From Neorhizobium sp. (lineage in GTDB: Bacteria; Pseudomonadota; Alphaproteobacteria; Rhizobiales; Rhizobiaceae): a DNA stretch of 64,000 bases. The position numbers were made by a program, and so were the translations under genes. The notes beneath the pieces were generated by a model. It did no database searches. It had not been told where the DNA came from and worked only from the letters and a program-made list of their open reading frames with translations. Shown here piece after piece: positions 1 to 9,196 of the stretch (positions within the stretch are counted from its first letter, which is position 1; each line of letters begins with the position of its first letter). The DNA lies in the NCBI GenBank assembly GCA_028283725.1, contig JAPWKC010000003.1, positions 124,001 to 188,000 on the forward strand, in the 5' to 3' direction.

Positions 1-1
1 C

Positions 2-1117
2 GCGCCACCGCTCACGGCCATCGCGCTCAAATTCGGCGCTGCGGAATATTTCTCGCTGATGGTCGTCGGCCTCGTCTCGTCGATCGCGCTGGCGCATGGC
101 TCGATCATCAAGGCGCTTGCCATGGTGGTGCTCGGGCTGCTTCTGGGGTTGGTCGGCACCGATATCTATACCGGCACGCCGCGCTTCACGCTCGGCATCC
201 GCGAATATGCCGACGGGCTGAATTTCGTCGCGGTGGCCGTCGGCGTTTTCGGGGTGGCGGAGATCCTGCGCAATCTGGAAAACGAAAAGACCCGCACCGT
301 GCTGGTGGCCAAGGTTTCCGGCCTGATGCCGAGCGGCGAGGATTTTCGCGCCATGGTCGGGCCGGTGCTGCGCGGCACGGCGATCGGCTCGATCCTCGGC
401 ATTCTTCCCGGCGGCGGGGCGATCCTTGCCTCGTTTGCCTCCTATACGGTGGAAAAGAAGGTTTCCAAGCATCCCGAACAGTTCGGCCATGGCGCGGTTG
501 CAGGCGTCGCGGGGCCGGAATCGGCCAACAATGCCGGCGCCCAGACCTCGTTCATTCCGCTTCTCACGCTCGGTATTCCCGCCAATCCCGTCATGGCGCT
601 GATGGTGGGGGCGATGATCATCCAGGGCATCGTGCCGGGGCCGAATGTCGCCGTGGAACAGCCGGCGCTGTTCTGGGGCATCATCGCTTCGATGTGGATC
701 GGCAACCTGATGCTGGTCGTGCTCAACCTGCCGCTGATCGGGCTCTGGGTGAAGCTGCTCACCATTCCCTATTACGTGCTGTTCCCGATCATCATGGCCT
801 TCTGTGCCATCGGGGTCTACAGCGTCAATTCCAACGTCTACGACCTTTATGCGGTCGCCTTTTTCGGGTTGATCGGCTACCTGCTCGCCAAACTCCGCTG
901 CGAGCCGGCGCCGCTTCTGCTCGGCTTCGTGCTCGGGCCGCTTCTGGAAGAAAATCTGCGCCGCGCGATGATCCTGTCACGCGGCGATCCCTCGACCTTC
1001 GTGACCCGGCCGATCAGCGCCGGGCTGCTGCTGGTGGCTGTTGCCGTGCTCGTCGTCGTCTTCCTGCCGAGCGTGAAGAAAAAGCGCGACGAGGTGTTCG
1101 TCGAGGAGGAGGGGTGA
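2..1117 (+). CDS. tctA: TctA-family tripartite transporter large permease subunit (5' truncated)
   Basis: Large membrane subunit of a tripartite tricarboxylate transporter, which with a small TctB subunit and a periplasmic TctC protein imports carboxylates. The reading frame is open from base 2, so the N-terminal part lies outside the window and about 371 codons are visible. The protein is made almost entirely of hydrophobic segments and carries the TctA-type Gly-rich motif GILPGGGAILASFASY and the segment AGPESANNAGAQTSFIPLL. It ends with a charged tail (KKKRDEVFVEEEG). It converges on the LacI-type gene that follows after 33 bp. The family assignment is firm; the substrate cannot be read from the sequence. 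Confidence 0.93.
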   Translation, partial: APPLTAIALKFGAAEYFSLMVVGLVSSIALAHGSIIKALAMVVLGLLLGLVGTDIYTGTPRFTLGIREYADGLNFVAVAVGVFGVAEILRNLENEKTRTVLVAKVSGLMPSGEDFRAMVGPVLRGTAIGSILGILPGGGAILASFASYTVEKKVSKHPEQFGHGAVAGVAGPESANNAGAQTSFIPLLTLGIPANPVMALMVGAMIIQGIVPGPNVAVEQPALFWGIIASMWIGNLMLVVLNLPLIGLWVKLLTIPYYVLFPIIMAFCAIGVYSVNSNVYDLYAVAFFGLIGYLLAKLRCEPAPLLLGFVLGPLLEENLRRAMILSRGDPSTFVTRPISAGLLLVAVAVLVVVFLPSVKKKRDEVFVEEEG

Positions 1118-1150
1118 GGCCTCCAGCGCTCTGCCGCACGCCGCTCTGCC

Positions 1151-2243
1151 TCACACAGTTTGCAGCACCTGCAACTCCTCGATCGGGGCGTGGCCGGCAA
1201 TGCGTTTCAGGAGCAGCCTGCCCATGATGTTGCCGGCCTCCGACAGGTCCTCGTAGATCGTCTCGATCTTCGGGCGGATCTCGTCGAACAGGCCGGATGT
1301 CTGTTTGGCCACCAGCCTGATATCGCGGCCGATCGCAAGATCGTGGTCGTAGGCGGCAGACATGACCGACAGCGCCGAGACTTCGCCGCCGCAGATGAAG
1401 CCGTCCGGCCGGTCGGCGCGCGCCATCGCCTCGAAGACCACGGCGCGCACGGCTTCCGACTTGCTGTCGAGCGTCACGCCGGAGGCGATTTCGAAGGCGA
1501 TGCCTTCCTCGCGCACCGCCGTCATGAAGCCGTGGCGCATGTGCTGGCAGAAGGTGAAGCGGTCTGGCGGAAGAATGATGAAGAGCTTGCGACAGCCGGC
1601 CTCGATCAGGCTGCGAGCCGCCCGGTAGGCGAAGGCGTAATTGTCGTAATCGACGAAGGGATGCGGCGTCGCAAGCTCGGTTCGGCCATGACAGACGAAG
1701 GGAAAATCGTTTTCCATCAGAAACTTGACACGGTCATCTGAGGGTTGCGTGCGCGAGAAGAGAAGACCGTCCGCCATGCGGTTGCGGACGATATGGGCGA
1801 CCGGATCGAGCGCCGGCGTATCGGAAAAATGCGGGGTGATGATCAGGTGATAGGGCGTCTCGCGCAGCGCCGCCGAGAGGCCACGGATCATCGAGGCGCC
1901 ATAGCCCAGAATTTCCTCATGCGGGTCGAGAACGAGGCTGATGACATTGGTGCGGCCGGTGCGCAGGCGCTGGGCGGCGCGATCGGGAAAATAGCCGAGG
2001 GATGCAGGCTGCCTCGCGCACCCGGTGGCGGGTATCGAGCGCGATCTGCGGATCGTCGGCCAGCGCCCGCGAAACCGTCGTCACCGCAAGCCCGGTCAGT
2101 TCGGCGACGGTCCGCAGCGTGGGCTTTCGCTGGATCGCAAATCCCTGTCCTGCCGGCCTGACCTGTGCGGCCGGGCTCGATTGGGCTGTCGTTCGTTTGG
2201 GCGCGGATCGCCGTCCCGGCTTGTCCAGGTCGTCCAGCGGCAT
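1151..2243 (-). pseudogene. LacI-family transcriptional regulator, frameshifted
   Basis: The N-terminal part (from ATG at 2243) holds the LacI helix-turn-helix (TLRTVAELTGLAVTTVSRALADDP), and the C-terminal part is a periplasmic-binding-like effector domain running to the stop at 1151-1153. The two halves are in different frames. After DTRHRVREAA the expected LGYFPDRAAQRLRTGRTNV continues only in the next frame, so one base is extra (or two are missing) near 1998-2006. The C-terminal half is otherwise intact and well conserved in style, so this is either a recent inactivating mutation or a sequence error. The gene is divergent from the sugar ABC operon starting at 2498 and is the natural candidate for its regulator. 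Confidence 0.8.
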
Positions 2244-2383
2244 GTCATGTCCTCCACCCGTTGCGGTGATCGAAACGGGCCTCCTCTACATCGTTGCAAA
2301 TTCACGGAAATTTTCCAGAATTTTTTGAACGTCGGGCGAAATTGGTGAGGTTTGGAAAATAATCAAGTAAAAACAGACGGTTA

Positions 2384-2409
2384 TTTTGGCCGATAACATT
2401 TCGCCAAAA
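2384..2409. promoter_or_regulatory. inverted repeat in the lacI/sugar-operon divergent region
   Basis: TTTTGGC (2384-2390) and GCCAAAA (2403-2409) form perfect 7-bp arms around a 12-bp spacer, just upstream of the -35 box of the sugar operon. It is a candidate operator or activator site in the divergent regulatory region. The spacing is not that of a classical contiguous LacI operator; the near-palindrome TATATCGTTATA at 2443-2454, centred on CG and overlapping the -10 element, fits a LacI operator better. Confidence 0.4.
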
Positions 2410-2424
2410 ACCTCAGCGTGTGTC

Positions 2425-2454
2425 TTGACACAGACCCAACCTATATCGTTATAA
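2425..2454 (+). promoter_or_regulatory. probable sigma-70 promoter of the sugar ABC operon
   Basis: TTGACA at 2425-2430 is followed after 18 bp by TTATAA at 2449-2454. The start codon at 2498 lies about 35 bp downstream of the expected transcription start. A CG-centred near-palindrome (2443-2454) overlaps the -10 box, as expected for LacI-type repression. Confidence 0.6.
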
Positions 2455-2497
2455 ATCTTGCTATCCGGAGAGGAGACCGGATTTGGAGGAGATTCTG

Positions 2498-3754
2498 ATG
2501 ACTATTCGTTCGATCGGCAGATTTGCTGCCGGCGTGGCTATCGTTGCGATGATGGCCGGCGCCGCAAAGGCTGCGGAAACCGTGGAAGTGCTGCACTGGT
2601 GGACATCCGGCGGTGAGGCGGCTGCGCTCAATGTCTTGAAGGAAAACCTGCAGAAGCAGGGCGTCGAGTGGAAGGACATGCCGGTTGCCGGCGGTGCCGG
2701 TTCGGCTGCGATGACCGCGCTTCGTGCCCGCGTGACGGCCGGCGATCCGCCGACCGCCGTGCAGCTGCTCGGCTTCGACCTGCGCGACTGGTCGGAAATG
2801 GGCGTTGCCGCCAATCTCGACGATCTCGCCGCCAAGGAGGGATGGGACAAGGTTATCCCGCCAGCGCTGCAGGCGTTTTCCAAATATGACGGCCATTGGG
2901 TGGCCGCCCCCGTCAACATCCACTCGACCAACTGGCTGTGGCTGAACAAGGCGGCTCTCGACAAGGCCGGCGGCAAGGTGCCGACCACTATCGACGAGCT
3001 GTTGGCGCTGCTCGACAAGTTCAAGGCCGATGGCATCATCCCGCTCGCCCATGGCGGCGTTCCGTGGCAGGACGGCACGCTGTGGGAGGCCGTGGTTCTC
3101 TCGGTCGGCGGCCCGGATTTCTACAAGAAGGCCGTGCTCGATGCCGATCCGGCAGCGCTTTCCAGCGACACGATGAAGAAGGTCTTCGACGACATGTCGA
3201 AGCTTCGCACCTATTTCGACCCGAATTTCTCGGGCCGCGAATGGAACCTGTCGACGGCGCTCGTCATCGAAGGCAAGGCCGGCGCGCAGGAAATGGGCGA
3301 CTGGTCGAAGGGCGAATGGCTGCGGGCCAAGAAGGAACCGGGCAAGGATTTCGTCTGCATCCGCTTCCCCGGCACGCAAGGCTCGGTTCTGTTCAACGCC
3401 GACCAGTTCATGATGTTCGACGTCGGCGAAAAGCAGAAGGACGCGCAGATGAAGATGGCGTCCGCCGTCGAGGACCCCGCCTTCCAGATCGCCTTCAACA
3501 CCGTCAAGGGCTCGGTTCCGGCCCGCACAGACGTGCCGGACAGCAAGTTCGACGACTGCGCCAAGAAGGGCATGAAGGATCTGGCGGAAGCCTCGTCCAA
3601 GGGCACGCTGATGGGCTCGCTTGCCCATGGCTACGCCCAGCCGGCCGCCGTCAAGGAAGCCATGCTCGACGTCATCACCCAGCAGCTCAACGGCCAGCTG
3701 ACGACGGACGCCGCGCTGAAGCGCCTGCCGGAAGCGGTCGCTGCGGCGAAGTGA
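2498..3754 (+). CDS. Sugar ABC transporter substrate-binding protein (glucose/mannose type)
   Basis: Periplasmic binding protein that captures a sugar and delivers it to the permease pair encoded downstream. The 418-residue product starts with a clear signal peptide (MTIRSIGRF, hydrophobic core, AKA-A near residue 25). The mature start [19 protein letters not shown] is typical of the COG1653 carbohydrate-binding family, closest in style to GtsA-like glucose/mannose proteins. ATG 2498 is chosen because GGAGGA at 2485-2490 is ideally spaced; a TTG at 2483 in the same frame would overlap that site. First gene of a four-gene operon, followed by a 439-bp gap with hairpins before the permeases. The exact sugar is inferred only from family resemblance. 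Confidence 0.9.
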   Translation: MTIRSIGRFAAGVAIVAMMAGAAKAAETVEVLHWWTSGGEAAALNVLKENLQKQGVEWKDMPVAGGAGSAAMTALRARVTAGDPPTAVQLLGFDLRDWSEMGVAANLDDLAAKEGWDKVIPPALQAFSKYDGHWVAAPVNIHSTNWLWLNKAALDKAGGKVPTTIDELLALLDKFKADGIIPLAHGGVPWQDGTLWEAVVLSVGGPDFYKKAVLDADPAALSSDTMKKVFDDMSKLRTYFDPNFSGREWNLSTALVIEGKAGAQEMGDWSKGEWLRAKKEPGKDFVCIRFPGTQGSVLFNADQFMMFDVGEKQKDAQMKMASAVEDPAFQIAFNTVKGSVPARTDVPDSKFDDCAKKGMKDLAEASSKGTLMGSLAHGYAQPAAVKEAMLDVITQQLNGQLTTDAALKRLPEAVAAAK

Positions 3755-3779
3755 TGGCCGTGGATTGAGCCCTCCCCTG

Positions 3780-3805
3780 AGCCCTTCCCCATGCGGGGGA
3801 GGGCT
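3780..3805 (+). terminator. hairpin between binding-protein and permease genes
   Basis: AGCCCTTCCCC (3780-3790) pairs with GGGGGAGGGCT (3795-3805) with one mismatch around an ATGC loop. There is no long T-run, so partial termination or 3'-end protection of the binding-protein mRNA is more likely than full termination. Confidence 0.5.
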
Positions 3806-3900
3806 CGGGAGAGGCTATTGCATAAGATATTCCCCCTCTGGCCCGACCTGACCTGCCTCGGCCGCTGGTCTTGGCAAAGTCGATCAACGGTCTCGACCGG

Positions 3901-3932
3901 CTCTTTTGGCCCCCGCACGGGGGAGAAAAGAG
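3901..3932. repeat. second palindrome in the 3755-4193 spacer
   Basis: CTCTTTT-GG-CCCCC (3901-3914), a GCAC loop, and GGGGG-AG-AAAAGAG (3919-3932) form a long stem with a small internal loop. It resembles other CTCCCC/GGGGAG palindromes in this window (10377, 31909, 34102). The rest of the 439-bp spacer shows no convincing gene. It contains a degenerate repeat of about 13-14 bp (GGGCTTGAGAGG-like units, about 4058-4125). Confidence 0.5.
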
Positions 3933-4193
3933 ATGCCGCATCTGCCCGCCCGATCCGGCGTCGATGGTGCTGCCGGGAAAGCCCGCTCCGTTTCTGCGGA
4001 TCCGCCTCTATTGGTGGATCCGCAAGGACAGGATGAGAGCCGCGGCTCGATCCAGGCGGGCTTGAGAGGCAGGTTTGCGCGCCGGGCTTCAGGGCCGGGC
4101 TTGCGAGCCAGGCTTGAGAGGGGAGTTTCTTCCAGACGTGGCGCTCGCGCGTTCGCGTGTCGTCGTTGATCCGCCCATGACCGGAGACATTTC

Positions 4194-5135
4194 ATGACAA
4201 CAATAGAACCGGTACCGGTGGTCGTGCCGGCTAGGGGTGGGCCTGATAGGCCGCGACGCTCTTTCGCAGACGGTTTGCGCAACGGACTGCCAAAACTCGT
4301 ACTGGCACCGTCCTTTGCCGTCATCCTCGTGTTCGTCTATGGTTTCATCCTGTGGACGGTCTATCTGTCGTTCACCACCTCGCGCATCCTGCCGGTCTAT
4401 AAATGGGGCGGGTTCGATGCCTATTATAGGCTCTGGTCGCAGCCGAACTGGTATGTGGCGATGCAGAATCTGGCGATTTTCGGCATTCTCTATATCGGCA
4501 TCTGTATCGCCATCGGGCTCTTCATCGCCATCCTGATGGACCAGCGGATCCGGGCGGAAGGCGTGCTCCGGCCGATCTTCCTCTATCCGATGGCGCTCTC
4601 CTTCGTCGTCACCGGCACGGCGTGGAAATGGTTCCTCAATCCCGGCCTCGGGCTTGAGAACACGATGCACAATCTCGGCTGGACGAGCTTCAAGTTCGAC
4701 TGGCTGGTGAACCCGAAAATGGCGATCTACACCGTCGTCATCGCCGGTGTCTGGCAGGCTTCGGGCTTCGTCATGGCGATGTTTCTCGCCGGTCTTCGCG
4801 GCATAGACGGGGAAATCGTCAAAGCGGCGCAGATCGATGGTGCCTCGACCGTGTCCGTCTACCGGCGGATCATCATCCCGATGCTGCGGCCGGTGTTTCT
4901 GTCCGCCTTCATCGTGCTCGCCCATATGGCGATCAAGTCCTACGATCTCGTCATCGCACTCACCGGCGGCGGGCCGGGCAATGCCACCGAACTGCCCTCG
5001 ACCTTCATGTATTCCTACACGTTCACCCGCAACCAGATGAATGTCGGCTCCGCGAGTGCGGTGATGATGCTGATGGGAATTACCGCGATCATCGTGCCCT
5101 ATCTCTATTCCGAACTGCGGGAGAAGAACCAATGA
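4194..5135 (+). CDS. Sugar ABC transporter permease (first of pair)
   Basis: Inner-membrane permease of the binding-protein-dependent sugar family (MalF/GtsB type), 313 residues with about six membrane segments. The cytoplasmic EAA loop that docks the ATPase is visible near residue 205 (GEIVKAAQIDGASTVSVYRR). A Lys/Arg-rich N-terminus precedes the first membrane segment. The gene overlaps the next one by the ATGA at 5132-5135, which indicates translational coupling. It forms the heterodimeric channel with the 5132 product. Confidence 0.9.
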   Translation: MTTIEPVPVVVPARGGPDRPRRSFADGLRNGLPKLVLAPSFAVILVFVYGFILWTVYLSFTTSRILPVYKWGGFDAYYRLWSQPNWYVAMQNLAIFGILYIGICIAIGLFIAILMDQRIRAEGVLRPIFLYPMALSFVVTGTAWKWFLNPGLGLENTMHNLGWTSFKFDWLVNPKMAIYTVVIAGVWQASGFVMAMFLAGLRGIDGEIVKAAQIDGASTVSVYRRIIIPMLRPVFLSAFIVLAHMAIKSYDLVIALTGGGPGNATELPSTFMYSYTFTRNQMNVGSASAVMMLMGITAIIVPYLYSELREKNQ

Positions 5136-6013
5136 GCGGCGCAACCGAAACCGTTTCCGCCGGCTCGGCGCGTTCCGTGCGCTATGTCATCTATGGCGCG
5201 CTGATCGTTTTGGCGCTCGTCTATCTGCTGCCGCTTTACGTGATGGTCTCCACTTCGCTCAAATCGCTGGACGAGATCCGCGGCGGCGACATGCTGGCGC
5301 TGCCGGCAAGTCCGTCGATATCAGCCTGGGTGAAGGCCTGGGGCGAGGCCTGCATCGGCGTCTCCTGTGTGGGGATCAAGGGGTATTTCTGGAACTCGAT
5401 CAAGATGGTGGTGCCAGCCGTTGTCATCTCGACGCTGCTTGGCGCGCTCAACGGCTATGTGCTGACGAAATGGCGCTTTCCCGGCCACAAGATCATCTTC
5501 GGCATGATGCTGTTTGCCTGTTTCATCCCGTTCCAGGCGGTGCTGATCCCGATGGCGCGGCTCCTGGGCGCGATGGGGCTTTCCAACTCCACCGCCGGGC
5601 TCGTGATGGTGCATGTGATCTACGGCCTCGGCTTTACCACGCTGTTCTTCCGCAACTATTACGAGGCGTTTCCCGACGAGCTGGTAAAAGCGGCGATGGT
5701 GGATGGGGCGGGTTTCTTCCGCATCTTCTGGCGCATTCTTCTGCCGAGTTCCGGGCCGATCATCGTCGTCACCGTCATCTACCAGTTCACCAATATCTGG
5801 AACGACTTTTTGTTCGGCGTGTCGTTTTCGTCCGGCGAGGCCTCGCCGATGACGGTGGCGCTCAATAACCTCGTTTCCTCCTCCACCGGCGTCAAGGAAT
5901 ACAATGTCGACATGTCCGCGGCCATCTTCGCCGCGCTGCCGACGCTGTTCGTCTATGTCGTTGCCGGTCGCTATTTCGTGCGTGGCCTGATGGCCGGCGC
6001 CGTGAAGGGATAA
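5132..6013 (+). CDS. Sugar ABC transporter permease (second of pair)
   Basis: Second permease of the importer (MalG/GtsC type), 293 residues and six predicted membrane segments. Its EAA motif (DELVKAAMVDGAGFFRIFWR) lies near residue 185. The periplasmic loop after the first membrane segment contains a Cys pair (ACIGVSCVGIKGY). It starts in a 4-bp overlap with the upstream permease and lies 6 bp before the ATPase gene, so the three are one translational unit. Confidence 0.9.
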   Translation: MSGATETVSAGSARSVRYVIYGALIVLALVYLLPLYVMVSTSLKSLDEIRGGDMLALPASPSISAWVKAWGEACIGVSCVGIKGYFWNSIKMVVPAVVISTLLGALNGYVLTKWRFPGHKIIFGMMLFACFIPFQAVLIPMARLLGAMGLSNSTAGLVMVHVIYGLGFTTLFFRNYYEAFPDELVKAAMVDGAGFFRIFWRILLPSSGPIIVVTVIYQFTNIWNDFLFGVSFSSGEASPMTVALNNLVSSSTGVKEYNVDMSAAIFAALPTLFVYVVAGRYFVRGLMAGAVKG

Positions 6014-6019
6014 TTTCCG

Positions 6020-7114
6020 ATGAGCTTTCTCGAAATCAGAAACCTGAAAAAGAAGATCGGCACGGTCGAGGTGCTGAAGGGCATCGACATCTCGCTCGAA
6101 AAAGGCGGGTTTCTCGTGCTGGTTGGGCCTTCCGGTTGCGGCAAGTCGACGCTTTTGAACTCGATCGCCGGGCTTTTGCCGCCGACATCGGGCGATATCG
6201 TCATCGATGGCGAGGTGGTGACGGACCTGCACCCTTCCAAGCGCGACATCGCCATGGTGTTTCAATCCTACGCGCTCTATCCGAACATGACGGTGGAGGA
6301 AAACATCGCCTTTGCGCTGGAAATGCGCGGTATCGACAAGGCGGCGCGCGCCGTCGCGGTCGCGCAGGTGGCAAAGACCCTGCAGATCGAACATCTCCTG
6401 AAGCGCCGGCCAAGCCAGCTGTCCGGCGGCCAGCGGCAGCGCGTCGCCATGGGCCGGGCGCTGGTGCGCCAGCCGCGCGTCTTCCTGTTCGACGAGCCGC
6501 TCTCCAATCTCGATGCCAAGCTGCGCGTCGAGGTGCGCGCCGAGATCAAGGCGCTGCACCAGAACACCCATGCAACCATCGTCTACGTCACCCATGACCA
6601 GATCGAGGCAATGACGCTTGCGACCAAGATCGTCGTCCTGAAGGAAGGTGCCGTACAGCAGGTCGGCACACCGGCGGAAATCTACAACCGGCCGGCCAAT
6701 CTCTTCGTCGCCGATTTCATGGGCTCGCCGGCGATGAACATGCTGAAGGGCATCACCAGCCATGGCGGTATCTCGCTGTTCGGCGATGTCGGTGTCACGG
6801 TGCCGATGCCGTCTTCGGTGACGTCCGCCGTGCCGGAGGGCAAGTCGGTCATCCTCGGTCTTCGCCCCGAGGCGATCACCGATGGCGGGCTGACCGACCC
6901 GGATGCACGCTCGATCGCACCCGTCGATGCGGAGGCGACGATGATCGAGCCGACCGGCTCCGACACGTTCGTCACCGGCAGGCTGGATGGCGCAAGCTTC
7001 ACCGGCCGGGCACGCGCCGAAGTGGCCGTTTCCGTCGGACAGCGGTTCCGCTTCGCGTTCAATCTCGACAAGGCGGTGGTCTTCGATCCCGATAGCGGCA
7101 TGCGGATTTCCTGA
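6020..7114 (+). CDS. Sugar ABC transporter ATP-binding protein (MalK/UgpC type)
   Basis: ATPase that powers the sugar importer. The 364 residues show Walker A GPSGCGKST at residues 36-44, the Q-loop in MVFQSYALYPNMTV, the signature LSGGQRQR, Walker B VFLFDEPLSNLDAKLR and the switch His in YVTHDQIEAMT. A C-terminal OB/TOBE regulatory region follows (SVILGLRPEAI onward), which marks the MalK/UgpC subfamily. Only 6 bp separate it from the upstream permease. It is the last gene of the operon. Confidence 0.92.
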   Translation: MSFLEIRNLKKKIGTVEVLKGIDISLEKGGFLVLVGPSGCGKSTLLNSIAGLLPPTSGDIVIDGEVVTDLHPSKRDIAMVFQSYALYPNMTVEENIAFALEMRGIDKAARAVAVAQVAKTLQIEHLLKRRPSQLSGGQRQRVAMGRALVRQPRVFLFDEPLSNLDAKLRVEVRAEIKALHQNTHATIVYVTHDQIEAMTLATKIVVLKEGAVQQVGTPAEIYNRPANLFVADFMGSPAMNMLKGITSHGGISLFGDVGVTVPMPSSVTSAVPEGKSVILGLRPEAITDGGLTDPDARSIAPVDAEATMIEPTGSDTFVTGRLDGASFTGRARAEVAVSVGQRFRFAFNLDKAVVFDPDSGMRIS

Positions 7115-7422
7115 CCGTATCGCGGTGTGCGGCGGGTGCCTTTCGATGCCGGTCGTCGTCTGGCACGATGTCTGCCCGTCATCTCCCCGGCATGCCGCGG
7201 TGGGCGCTCGGCCGATGCCGTCCGAGGCGAAAAAGACTGGACTTTCAAAGAGCCCTTGGCCGTTTGGCGAAAAGCCGCTAGAAAGTTGCTGCTGCTATAC
7301 GGCAACGGGCGGGATGGAAGTATGAAACCATGCGGACGGGCAGGATGGACTGCCGCGGACGGCTTGCACGCACTATCGGCCCATCGCTTCGGCTCGTACC
7401 GTCCGATGGTCGGGCGGGCTGA
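7115..7422. other. 308-bp intergenic region before the HWE kinase
   Basis: No convincing gene, terminator or consensus promoter is visible. A GGACT-N17-CGTT near 7233-7258 recalls the stress promoter but matches only three of five -35 bases. The short open frames here lack ribosome sites. Confidence 0.5.
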
Positions 7423-9132
7423 ATGATCAGGATTTCGAGGCTTTTTCCGACGGCATCGCTCGGCGCCTATCTGGCCGTGCTTGCGGTCGGGCTTGCGCTG
7501 CCGCTTCTCATTTTCGTCGGCTATCTGATGCTGCAGCTCGAGGATCACGAGCGCGAAACGCTGTCCAACGACACGGCGGAAGATGCCCAGCAGATCGCGC
7601 GTTCGGTGGACCGGGAATTGCAGGACATGGCGACGACGCTGCGCCTTCTGATCGCTTCGCCGGAACTCGGTGCCGGTGATCTGAAGACCTTTCACAACCG
7701 CACGCAGGACAGCCTGCGCTCCAATTCGCTCTATGTGATCCTTGCCGAGCCCGACGGAAAGCTGAAGCTGAACACGCGGGTTCCCTTCGACACGCCGCTC
7801 GGCAAGACGGCGAATATCGCCTCGCTCAACTCGGTCTTGAAATCGGGCGTGACGGAAGTGTCGGACGTGTTCAAGGGCACGACCAGCAATTCCTGGGTGT
7901 TCAACGTCTCGCGCGCATTGCCGCCCGAGCAAAAGGCAGCGGGGGCGGCGATGATCGTCACCCAGAATGCCGAGGACCTGCAGAAGCTGATCTCGACCGA
8001 CGGGCTGCCGGCGGGATGGTCCGCTGCCGTGCTCGACGGGTCCGGCCATGTCGTCACCTCGGCCGGCGCCGACAGGCTGGCGCAGGGCGCCGATTTCGAT
8101 CGCGACACGCTGAAGCTGATGACCGGCTTTCGCGGCACGATCGAGGATGTCTCGGGCGACGAGAAGCAGATGTACGGCTATGCGCAGATTACCGGCTGGA
8201 CCTGGCGCACCGTCGTGTGGGGGCCGATCGCGTCCGCGCAGGCCAGCATCATCACCACATGGCGGCAGCTGATCGCCGGCGGCGTCATCTTTCTCGCGAT
8301 CAGCATGCTGTTTGCCTATTCGATCGCGCGGCAGCTGCGCGGTCCCATCCGCCAGATCGCCGAAATGGCAGAGCGGATCGGCAAGGGCGAGATCGTCTCG
8401 CCGGTCATTACCAAGATCACCGAGGCGAACCAGGTGGCGATCGCGCTTTCCAACGCCTCCTTCGACCGCAGCCAGGCGGAAGACCGTATTCACCTGATGC
8501 TGCGCGAACTGGTGCACCGGACGAAGAATATCCTGACCCTCGTTCAGGCGATGATGCGGCAGGTGGCGCGTCGCGACACGACGATGGAAGAGTTCCAGAA
8601 GGCGATCGGCAACCGTCTTCAGGGGCTCAGCCGATCGATCGAGGCACTGGCGCAGGAGCAATGGGTCGGCGTGTCCATGCGCCGCGTCGTCGAGATCCAT
8701 ATGGATACGTTCGGCGATGTGGCGGAACGGGTGGAGATGGATGGCAGCGATTTCGTCATGAAGGCGGAGGCGGTGCAGAATCTCGGCCTCGTGCTGCATG
8801 AACTGGCGACCAATTCGGTGAAATACGGTGCGCTCTCGGTGCCCGAGGGCAAGGTGCGCGTCAGCTGGACGGATGCGCCGGTGGAGGCGGAGACCGCGGC
8901 CGGCGAACGGCTTCTGACGCTTCTGTGGGAAGAGCGTGGCGGGCCGCCTGTCATCGCCCCCGATCGCTCCGGTTTCGGCACGACGATCATCCAGCGCCAC
9001 GCGGCGGCCGCCTTTTCGGGAAGCGTCGATGTGGATTTCCGGCCGGACGGCCTGCGCTGGACGCTGACCGCCCCGCGCTCGGCTTTCCAGCGGCAGGATG
9101 GCGACGAGGCGCTGCCGGATTACGATCTCTGA
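7423..9132 (+). CDS. Membrane-bound HWE-family sensor histidine kinase
   Basis: A 569-residue sensor kinase. A membrane segment at about residues 12-37 is followed by a long extracytoplasmic sensing region (about 38-280, probably a double-Cache fold), a second membrane segment (about 282-303) and a HAMP-like linker. The kinase core carries the phospho-acceptor His365 in RELVHRTKNILTLVQA, the N-box LHELATNSVKYGALS (458-472) and WEERGGPP (502-509), which together define the HWE/HisKA_2 class. In alphaproteobacteria such kinases often phosphorylate PhyR and so start the general stress response. That fits the stress-promoter cluster that begins immediately downstream, but no PhyR gene is present in the window, so the link is inferred. 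Confidence 0.9.
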   Translation: MIRISRLFPTASLGAYLAVLAVGLALPLLIFVGYLMLQLEDHERETLSNDTAEDAQQIARSVDRELQDMATTLRLLIASPELGAGDLKTFHNRTQDSLRSNSLYVILAEPDGKLKLNTRVPFDTPLGKTANIASLNSVLKSGVTEVSDVFKGTTSNSWVFNVSRALPPEQKAAGAAMIVTQNAEDLQKLISTDGLPAGWSAAVLDGSGHVVTSAGADRLAQGADFDRDTLKLMTGFRGTIEDVSGDEKQMYGYAQITGWTWRTVVWGPIASAQASIITTWRQLIAGGVIFLAISMLFAYSIARQLRGPIRQIAEMAERIGKGEIVSPVITKITEANQVAIALSNASFDRSQAEDRIHLMLRELVHRTKNILTLVQAMMRQVARRDTTMEEFQKAIGNRLQGLSRSIEALAQEQWVGVSMRRVVEIHMDTFGDVAERVEMDGSDFVMKAEAVQNLGLVLHELATNSVKYGALSVPEGKVRVSWTDAPVEAETAAGERLLTLLWEERGGPPVIAPDRSGFGTTIIQRHAAAAFSGSVDVDFRPDGLRWTLTAPRSAFQRQDGDEALPDYDL

Positions 9133-9162
9133 TCGTGATGTGCATCAATCGTTTTCAACCGC

Positions 9163-9188
9163 GGAACGAAGCGGCAGGAATTGCCGTT
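9163..9188 (+). promoter_or_regulatory. EcfG-type (general stress response) promoter of topoisomerase IB
   Basis: GGAAC (9163-9167), 17 bp, CGTT (9185-9188), an exact match to the alphaproteobacterial EcfG consensus. The ATG at 9197 lies only 8 bp after the -10 element, so the transcript would start at or very near the start codon (leaderless or nearly so). Confidence 0.8.
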
Positions 9189-9196
9189 TCTGCGGC

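Noticed and set aside
2483-2497. TTG at 2483 as the start of the sugar-binding protein
   Set aside because: It would lie within the GGAGGA ribosome site that serves ATG 2498 and add residues before a normal signal peptide.
7233-7258. GGACT-N17-CGTT upstream of the HWE kinase as an EcfG promoter
   Set aside because: Only three of five -35 bases match, and it is more than 160 bp from the start.
6682-9000. Long minus-strand frame opposite the ATPase and HWE kinase
   Set aside because: It spans two genuine genes and their gap, with no ribosome site or recognisable motif.
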